Source: an uncultured Devosia sp. (lineage in GTDB: Bacteria > Pseudomonadota > Alphaproteobacteria > Rhizobiales > Devosiaceae). From it: DNA of 19,173 nt. This document shows positions 14,546 through 19,173 of this stretch, in pieces. The notes below the pieces were generated by a model. It was not told the DNA's origin. It ran no database searches and was given only the letters and a program-made list of their open reading frames with translations. The translations under genes and the position numbers were made by a program. Each line of letters starts with the position of its first letter. Position 1 is the first letter of the stretch. The stretch is taken from positions 1 to 19,173 of the forward strand of contig CAKTFF010000007.1 of the NCBI GenBank assembly GCA_934553185.1, given 5' to 3'.

Positions 14546-15577
14546 ATGTCGCAGGCATCGTCCGATATGAACAAGACTAGGGAGGCCGCGCTCATGCTCG
14601 GTCTCCTGGCGCTGTTTGGAGCTGTGCTGTGCGTTGCCTTCTTGTCCATCACGGTCGGTGCGCGGCCGGTCAGCCTTGAAACCGTGTGGGCGGCGCTGTT
14701 TGCTTTCGATCCGACATCGAGCGATCATTTGATCATCTGGGACCTGCGGCTGCCAAGGACTTTGGTGGGCCTTCTCGTCGGTTTTGCCCTGGGGCTCTCC
14801 GGCGCCGTGCTGCAGGGCGCGACCCGCAACCCATTGGCCGATCCGGCCATCCTGGGCATCCATTCCGGGGCCGCTGTTTTCGTGGTGCTCGGCGTTGCCG
14901 TTCTTGGGCTTGGTGAACTCAGACAGTATGTCTGGCTCGCCTTTCTTGGCGCTGCTGTAGCCATGCTGGTGGTTTACAGCGTCGCGTCACTCGGTCGGGA
15001 AGGCGCGACCCCGATCAAGCTGGCTTTGGCGGGTGCAGCGATGACGGCGGCCATGCAGTCGGTCACCAGCGCGATCCTGCTGACCAGTCCGCGCACGCTG
15101 GACGAAATCCGGTTCTGGCAGGTGGGATCGCTGGTCGGCCGCGACATCGATGTCGCGTTGCAGGTCGCGCCTTTCCTTGCGGCCGGCATTTTGATGGCGC
15201 TGATGAGCGGCCGCATGCTCGATGGCTTGTCGATGGGCGAGGATGTTGCACGTGCGCTTGGTCAGAATGTGGGGCGATCGCGCGCCGTGGCCGGCATCTC
15301 TGCGGTGATCCTCGCAGGTGGGGCAACCGCCGCCGCCGGTCCCATCGCCTTTATCGGGCTGACGGTGCCCCATGTTGCCCGCGCGATCACCGGTCCGAAC
15401 TACCGCTGGATCTTGCCCTATTCGATGCTGATGGCACCCATCCTGCTGCTGGGTGCCGACATTATCGGGCGGGTGGTTGCGCCGCCCGGTGAAGTCCAGG
15501 TCGGCATTGTCACCGCGCTGCTTGGCGCGCCCTTTTTCATCGCCCTAGTCCGCCGCCGCAAGCTGGCAAGTCTCTGA
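14546..15577 (+). CDS. FecCD-family iron-siderophore ABC permease, subunit 1
   Basis: A 343-residue BtuC/FecCD-type inner-membrane permease with about ten membrane segments. Family signatures are LRLPRTLVGLLVGFALGLSG, LQGATRNPLADPAILGIHSGA, the cytoplasmic coupling-helix region SMGEDVARALG, GPIAFIGLTVPHVAR (near 272-286) and PPGEVQVGIVTALLGAPFF near the C-terminus. It pairs with the next gene to form a heterodimeric channel. It starts 2 bases after the binding-protein stop, and its own TGA shares one base with the following ATG (TGATG), so translation is likely coupled. Confidence 0.93.
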   Translation: MSQASSDMNKTREAALMLGLLALFGAVLCVAFLSITVGARPVSLETVWAALFAFDPTSSDHLIIWDLRLPRTLVGLLVGFALGLSGAVLQGATRNPLADPAILGIHSGAAVFVVLGVAVLGLGELRQYVWLAFLGAAVAMLVVYSVASLGREGATPIKLALAGAAMTAAMQSVTSAILLTSPRTLDEIRFWQVGSLVGRDIDVALQVAPFLAAGILMALMSGRMLDGLSMGEDVARALGQNVGRSRAVAGISAVILAGGATAAAGPIAFIGLTVPHVARAITGPNYRWILPYSMLMAPILLLGADIIGRVVAPPGEVQVGIVTALLGAPFFIALVRRRKLASL

Positions 15578-16629
15578 TGGTCACCGCACAAGCGCTAGCA
15601 CCACTGAGCGACATCCATATGCGCCTCGCGAACAGGCGCCGTTCTGTCACCCTTGGTCTTGGCTTCCTGCTGTTGCTTACCTTTGCCACAGCACTGTACC
15701 TTGGAGACTACCCGGTGCCGCCAGCGGGCGTCGTCCAGTCCCTGTTGTCGCCGTTTACGGGATTGACCGACAAAGGCGTCGATTTCATCGTTCTCAACGT
15801 GCGTCTGCCGCGAACTGTGCTGGCAGTATTGACCGGCGCTGCCTTTGCCCTGTCCGGACTCATTTTCCAAACTCTTCTGCGTAACCCTCTGGCAAGTCCT
15901 GATATAATCGGCATCTCGCACGGGGCCAGCGCTTCGGCGGTGGTGTGCATCATCCTGTTCGGCTTCACCGGCATCGCCGTGTCGCTTGGCGCACTCCTCG
16001 GCGCGGTGCTGACGGCGCTCGTGATCTATGCCCTTTCCTGGCGCGGTGGCGTCACAAGCTACCGCGTCGTGCTGATTGGTATCGGCATGGCGGCTATCAT
16101 GAGCGCCGTGATGTCCTACGTGTTCACGCGGGCGCGGCTGGTTGAGGTGCAACAGGCTTTGGCCTGGCTCGTGGGGAGCCTCAATGCGACTACGGGCAAT
16201 GATCTCGCACCCCTTGCGCTGGCGATGGTGGTCCTGCTGCCTATGACCGTGGTGCTCACGCGCGCGCTGAGGGCGCTCCAGCTTGGAGACGACACCGCCA
16301 AGGCCCTTGGCGTCAAGGTCGAGTTCGTGCGCCTGGGATTGATCTTGGTGGCGGTCGCCTACGCGGCTTTTGCCACAGCCGCCGTTGGCCCTGTGACCTT
16401 CGTGGCCTTTGTCAGCGGCCCGATTGCCCGCAGTCTTTTGGCTGGCAGCGGCGATGGCTTCACACAATCTGCGCTGGTCGGAGCCCTGGTGATGCTTGGC
16501 TCGGACCTTGTGGCGCAGCACGCCTTGCCTTCCGTGCAATTGCCGGTCGGCGTCGTAACGGGTGTCTTTGGGGCCTGTTTCCTTTTATGGCTCCTTGCCG
16601 TGTCCAACAGGGCAGGGCGCGTAAATTGA
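15577..16629 (+). CDS. FecCD-family iron-siderophore ABC permease, subunit 2
   Basis: A 350-residue paralogue of the preceding permease, resembling FecD/FepG. It shows VRLPRTVLAVLTGAAFALSG, LRNPLASPDIIGISHGASAS, the coupling region QLGDDTAKALGV, and GPVTFVAFVSGPIARSLL in place of the usual GPIxFIGLxxPHxxR. That pattern marks the second subunit in many heterodimeric importers. The C-terminus keeps LPVGVVTGVFGACFLLWLL. The first base of its ATG is the last base of the upstream stop codon. The ATPase gene follows after 16 bases. Confidence 0.93.
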   Translation: MVTAQALAPLSDIHMRLANRRRSVTLGLGFLLLLTFATALYLGDYPVPPAGVVQSLLSPFTGLTDKGVDFIVLNVRLPRTVLAVLTGAAFALSGLIFQTLLRNPLASPDIIGISHGASASAVVCIILFGFTGIAVSLGALLGAVLTALVIYALSWRGGVTSYRVVLIGIGMAAIMSAVMSYVFTRARLVEVQQALAWLVGSLNATTGNDLAPLALAMVVLLPMTVVLTRALRALQLGDDTAKALGVKVEFVRLGLILVAVAYAAFATAAVGPVTFVAFVSGPIARSLLAGSGDGFTQSALVGALVMLGSDLVAQHALPSVQLPVGVVTGVFGACFLLWLLAVSNRAGRVN

Positions 16630-16645
16630 TGATCGGGGAACCACG

Positions 16646-17461
16646 ATGACAATGAACCACCAGTTGCTCGCCGCAGGCATCGACCTCGGTTATGGCGAGC
16701 GCAAGGTTGTCGATGATCTCAGCCTAACCATCCCGCCCGGTAAGCTCACCGTGATCGTTGGTGCCAATGCCTGCGGCAAATCCACGGTGCTGCGTGGATT
16801 GGCGCGTTTGCTCACGCCGACGCGCGGCGCCGTTTACCTCGATGGCAAGCCTATCCACCAGATGCCGACGCGTGAAGTCGCCACCATGCTCGGCGTCCTG
16901 CCGCAATCGCCTATCGCCCCCGACGCCATCGTGGTGGCCGACCTAGTGGGCCGTGGACGCTACCCCCATCAGGGCTGGTTCCGCCGCTGGACGGCTGAGG
17001 ACGATGCGGCCGTTGCCGAAGCTTTGCGCGCCACGGACACGCTGGACTTGGCTGACCGTGCCGTGGATGAGCTTTCGGGCGGCCAGCGCCAGCGTGTGTG
17101 GATTGCCATGGCTCTCGCACAGCAAACCGATCTCCTGCTGCTTGACGAGCCTACGACCTTTCTCGACATCAACCATCAGGTCGAGGTGCTGGATTTGCTC
17201 ACCGATCTCGTCAAGCATGGTGGGCGCACCGTCGTGGTCGTTCTTCACGACCTGAACCTCGCCTGTCGCTATGCCGACCATATCGTCGCGATGAAAAAAG
17301 GCCGCCTGGTTGCCGAAGGCAGGCCGTCCCACGTCGTTACGGAATCGGTGATCGCCGACGTGTTCGGCATGGCATCACGCGTCTTGATCGATCCAGTGTC
17401 GGACACGCCCATGATCGTGCCGATCGGGCGCCATCACATCGGGGCAGGGGTCATCGCATAG
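16646..17461 (+). CDS. Iron-siderophore ABC transporter ATPase
   Basis: A 271-residue ABC ATPase that powers the importer. Walker A is GANACGKST (39-47; the usual PNG is ANA), the Q-loop is Q87, the signature is LSGGQ (143-147), Walker B with catalytic Glu is LLLLDE (163-168), and the H-loop is H201. The segment VGRGRYPHQG (101-110) is characteristic of FecE/FepC-type iron ATPases. A good SD, GGGGAA, sits 5 bases before the ATG. It is the last gene of the importer operon; I see no clear terminator between its stop and the convergent tRNA genes. Confidence 0.94.
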   Translation: MTMNHQLLAAGIDLGYGERKVVDDLSLTIPPGKLTVIVGANACGKSTVLRGLARLLTPTRGAVYLDGKPIHQMPTREVATMLGVLPQSPIAPDAIVVADLVGRGRYPHQGWFRRWTAEDDAAVAEALRATDTLDLADRAVDELSGGQRQRVWIAMALAQQTDLLLLDEPTTFLDINHQVEVLDLLTDLVKHGGRTVVVVLHDLNLACRYADHIVAMKKGRLVAEGRPSHVVTESVIADVFGMASRVLIDPVSDTPMIVPIGRHHIGAGVIA

Positions 17462-17502
17462 CGCGATGGCCTCAATCTTGCTGCGGGAAGAGGGAGAGTT
17501 CC

Positions 17503-17577
17503 TGGTACGCCCACGGGGAATCGAACCCCGCTCTGCACCGTGAGAGGGTGCCGTCCTGACCGATAGACGATGGGCGC
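17503..17577 (-). tRNA. tRNA-Glu (anticodon CUC)
   Basis: The minus strand folds into a cloverleaf of 75 bases including an encoded CCA. The acceptor is GCGCCCA/TGGGCGT (first pair G-U), the discriminator is A, the anticodon stem is GCACC/GGTGC with loop CTCTCAC, and the T-arm is CGGGG-TTCGATT-CCCCG. Anticodon CTC reads GAG. It lies 49 bases downstream of its sister gene, probably in one transcript. Short open frames across it are artefacts. Confidence 0.95.
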
Positions 17578-17626
17578 GGACCAAGAAACGTCTGGCTCAA
17601 AAAACACCATAACTTCCAAAAGGAAG

Positions 17627-17701
17627 TGGTACGCCCTAGGGGAGTCGAACCCCTCTCTGCACCGTGAAAGGGTGCCGTCCTAACCGATAGACGAAGGGCG
17701 C
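17627..17701 (-). tRNA. tRNA-Glu (anticodon UUC)
   Basis: The minus strand gives a 75-base cloverleaf with encoded CCA. The acceptor is GCGCCCT/AGGGCGT, the anticodon loop is CTTTCAC (anticodon TTC, reads GAA/GAG), and the T-arm is AGGGG-TTCGACT-CCCCT. It differs from the CUC copy at only about seven positions. It is the promoter-proximal gene of the pair. Confidence 0.96.
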
Positions 17702-17716
17702 TTAAGCGCTGGTGGT

Positions 17717-17745
17717 CGTATAATTGGGTGCTTTGTGATGCGCAA
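17717..17745 (-). promoter_or_regulatory. Promoter of the tRNA-Glu pair
   Basis: On the minus strand, TTGCGC (17745-17740) and TATACG (17722-17717) are spaced by 17 bases. The predicted start lies about 9 bases before the first tRNA base at 17701, the usual distance for a tRNA transcript. Confidence 0.5.
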
Positions 17746-17773
17746 CCCCTCCCGCACCTAAAGTCCAAATTTT

Positions 17774-18250
17774 TCAACAGCCCGAGAATGTCACCGGCCT
17801 GGTGTAACCACGCGGACGATCGCGCACATCCACGTGGATGAACTGCCGTCCGGGATAGCAGCCCAGCCCGCCAACGCTCTCGAGGCTCATGGCGAAGGCG
17901 ATCAGTTGGCTCTTGTCGACGCCGGGAATATAGAAATCCGCTGCCATGCAGCGGGTGTGGTAGGAGTTATCGGCACCACCAGCAGCACTGTTGTGCTGGT
18001 TGTCGCGATATCCAGAGTTCATGATGACCTTGCGGCCAAAATAGCCTTCGAACTCCCAGATCAAGAAGCGCAGCTTGGGGGTGATGCAAAAGGCATTCAC
18101 CTCATTGCTCGCGACATAGGTACCCCAGTCGTTCTTCTTGCCGCTATAGCCTGCGCCGCTCGAACTGGCGAACATGGCCATGGGCATGCAGCCCGTCAGC
18201 GCCATCGCGCACGCAGCGGCAACAAGAATCAGGCGAAAGCGAATGAACAT
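17774..18250 (-). CDS. Lipoprotein with an M15-type (YcbK/MepK-like) peptidase domain
   Basis: A 158-residue predicted lipoprotein: basic start, hydrophobic stretch and lipobox LTGC with lipidated C21. The rest is a small D-Ala-D-Ala-carboxypeptidase-like (peptidase M15) domain. Zinc ligands are H98 (SYHTRCMAADF), D105 and H139 (FIHVDVR); the SGYR block at 79-82 is also typical. Relatives cut or trim peptidoglycan cross-links in the periplasm. The usual Gly three residues after the first His is Cys101, and Cys55, Cys101, Cys131 and Cys158 could form two disulfides. The start has GGA 8 bases upstream. It appears monocistronic; a 6-bp TGTTGC/GCAACA dyad (18269-18286) lies in its leader. Confidence 0.85.
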   Translation of the reverse strand: MFIRFRLILVAAACAMALTGCMPMAMFASSSGAGYSGKKNDWGTYVASNEVNAFCITPKLRFLIWEFEGYFGRKVIMNSGYRDNQHNSAAGGADNSYHTRCMAADFYIPGVDKSQLIAFAMSLESVGGLGCYPGRQFIHVDVRDRPRGYTRPVTFSGC

Positions 18251-18326
18251 GGCAGCTTCCAGCAGCCCTGTTGCTCAAGCGCAACAAGAGGGTGCAATAG
18301 TTGAAGCTGCTAAAATAATGCCGGCT

Positions 18327-18360
18327 TCGCTAACCAGGCGCTAAGCACCATGGTTAGCGA
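18327..18360. terminator. 10-bp inverted repeat between gloA and the lipoprotein gene
   Basis: TCGCTAACCA (18327-18336) is the exact complement of TGGTTAGCGA (18351-18360), with a 14-base loop that is itself partly symmetric (GGCGCTAAGCACC). It lies 14 bases past the leftward gloA stop, so it is probably a gloA terminator, although the T-rich stretch (ATTATTTTA) begins only about 8 bases after the stem. A protein-binding site is the alternative. Confidence 0.45.
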
Positions 18361-18374
18361 GAGGTAAACGGAAG

Positions 18375-18791
18375 CTACCACTTGCCGATATTGGGCATGG
18401 ACAACCATGGTTCCTGTGGATCGAGAGTGCCGTCCTGGATCAATTCCACCGATATGCCATCGGGTGAACGGACAAAGGCCATATGGCCATCGCGGGGCGG
18501 CCGATTGATGACCACGCCCATGTCCATTAGGTGTTGGCAGAGCTGGTAGATGTTGGCCACGCGGTAAGCGAGATGCCCGAAATTGCGGCCTCCGGTATAT
18601 TCCTCGGGGTCCCAGTTATAGGTGAGTTCCACCTCGCCACCGGCATCGCCGGGCGCGCGCAGAAAGATAAGGGTGAACCGGCCTTTTTCGTTCTCCGTGC
18701 GCCGCACTTCCTCAAGGCCGAGACCTTCGCAATAGAACCTGAGGCTGGCATCGACGTCGGTGACGCGGACCATCGTGTGAAGGTATTTCAT
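18375..18791 (-). CDS. gloA: Lactoylglutathione lyase (glyoxalase I)
   Basis: A 138-residue glyoxalase I that isomerises the methylglyoxal-glutathione hemithioacetal to S-lactoylglutathione in the cytoplasm. It follows E. coli GloA closely: LHTMVRV at the start, ELTYNW, FGHLAY and SPDGISVELI. The four metal ligands are H5, E55, H73 and E116 (E. coli H5, E56, H74, E122). The segment between the last two ligands is shorter than in E. coli. The SD is strong (AAGGAG, 6 bases from ATG). It is divergent from the cold-shock gene, so the 170-base gap between them must hold both promoters; I could not place either with confidence. Confidence 0.94.
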   Translation of the reverse strand: MKYLHTMVRVTDVDASLRFYCEGLGLEEVRRTENEKGRFTLIFLRAPGDAGGEVELTYNWDPEEYTGGRNFGHLAYRVANIYQLCQHLMDMGVVINRPPRDGHMAFVRSPDGISVELIQDGTLDPQEPWLSMPNIGKW

Positions 18792-18923
18792 GGTGTTCTC
18801 CTTGCCGCTTGGCAGGTGCTTGGCCTAGCAAGCACCGCCACGATCGGCAACCGGCCCTTTCTTAAACAGACTCTTAACAACAGAGCCTGAATCGGACACA
18901 GTGGCACACTGTTGAGTTGAGTA

Positions 18924-18951
18924 CCTCGCGGCGGCGAGGCGAGTGCGAGGG
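18924..18951 (+). promoter_or_regulatory. Leader hairpins with alternative pairing ahead of the cold-shock gene
   Basis: CCTCGC (18924-18929) can pair with GCGAGG at 18934-18939 (4-base loop GGCG) or with an identical GCGAGG at 18945-18950. The second copy overlaps the likely SD, GAGGG (18947-18951), 10 bases before ATG 18962. The two pairings exclude each other. Confidence 0.4.
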
Positions 18952-18961
18952 CAGTTAGACG

Positions 18962-19173
18962 ATGGGGGCCAAGTTCACGGGCGACACAGCCGAGGCTGCA
19001 GCCACGGCGGCCGATAGGCTGCAAGCTGAAACAGCAGCGGGCGACTCCGAGCTCGATACAATCGAGATTGCCGGTTCCATCAAGTGGTTTGATGCCGGTA
19101 AGGGCTTTGGCTTCATTGTACCCGACAACGGCTTGGCCGATGTGCTGTTGCATGTGACCTGTCTGCGCCGCGA
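18962..19173 (+). CDS. Cold-shock domain protein (partial, runs off the window)
   Basis: Seventy codons are visible. An acidic, Ala-rich N-terminal extension (about 1-36, [20 protein letters not shown] and onward) precedes a cold-shock domain beginning [17 protein letters not shown], with RNP1 as KGFGFI. The RNP2-like stretch reads VLLHVTCLR instead of the common VFVHISA. The start is fixed by an in-frame TAG at 18956-18958. Cold-shock domains bind single-stranded RNA or DNA and act as RNA chaperones. Many alphaproteobacteria have a longer form with two such domains, and the extension suggests that type, but the rest lies beyond the window. Confidence 0.88.
   Translation, partial: MGAKFTGDTAEAAATAADRLQAETAAGDSELDTIEIAGSIKWFDAGKGFGFIVPDNGLADVLLHVTCLRR

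Noticed and set aside
15595..16539. A 314-codon minus-strand open frame rich in His, Arg and Gln
   Set aside because: It is a shadow of the second permease gene; this composition is what hydrophobic helices give on the opposite strand.
17375..17777. Minus-strand frames with repeated RLSVRTAP-HGAERGS-P-GRT segments
   Set aside because: The repeated peptide is simply translation through the two similar tRNA-Glu genes; it is not a protein repeat.
18788..19153. A 121-codon minus-strand frame at the right end
   Set aside because: It is antisense to the cold-shock gene and its leader, and it overlaps the start region of gloA.
1..19173. CRISPR arrays, insertion sequences, prophage or integrase genes
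   Set aside because: I saw no regularly spaced repeats, transposase motifs or phage genes. The tRNA pair shows no attached integrase or repeated tRNA 3' end beyond the two intact genes.

Overview
The window looks like chromosome of an alphaproteobacterium, most likely Hyphomicrobiales and possibly near Devosia. This is inferred from gene content and order (alaC-type aminotransferase, hom, glpX, recJ), G+C-rich coding sequence, tRNA-Glu genes with a G1-U72 pair and encoded CCA, and TGA-N9-TCA sites like the rhizobial RirA operator. No species can be named from sequence alone, and no phage, IS element or CRISPR is visible.

Layout. 1-2760: the last codons of a gene and its terminator, an SdpI/DUF1648 membrane protein, a dicarboxylate/amino-acid:cation symporter with its terminator, and a small VOC protein. 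2766-4082 (minus): a GT1-type glycosyltransferase. 4083-4492: a regulatory-looking interval with a 31-codon Ala-rich ORF and a stem-loop, leading to the aminotransferase. 4493-11259 (plus): alaC-like aminotransferase, a stand-alone siderophore-type binding protein, homoserine dehydrogenase, glpX and recJ. 11446-13436: a cyclopropane-synthase-like methyltransferase and an SDR that converge and overlap at their stop codons. 13593-17461: a complete iron-siderophore ABC importer. 17503-17701 (minus): tandem tRNA-Glu(UUC) and tRNA-Glu(CUC). 17774-18791 (minus): an M15-type peptidase lipoprotein and glyoxalase I. From 18962: a cold-shock protein that leaves the window.

How the genes relate. The centre is core metabolism: alanine/aspartate-family amino acids (alaC, hom), gluconeogenesis (glpX) and DNA repair (recJ). 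Iron uptake appears twice, as a solitary binding protein placed between alaC and hom and as a full binding-protein/permease/permease/ATPase operon. Both loci carry a TGA-N9-TCA site shortly upstream of the binding-protein gene, which suggests shared iron control.

The strongest oddities are: a homoserine dehydrogenase with an extra N-terminal, helix-turn-helix-like domain; an Ala-rich short ORF plus a strong hairpin ahead of an alanine-type transaminase, resembling an attenuator; paired TGA-N9-TCA sites; a Thr-to-Val change in the GlpX active-site motif; altered sodium-site residues in the symporter; and a cold-shock leader that can form two exclusive hairpins, one hiding the likely Shine-Dalgarno (SD) sequence. 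All functional statements are from reading the sequence; no search was run.
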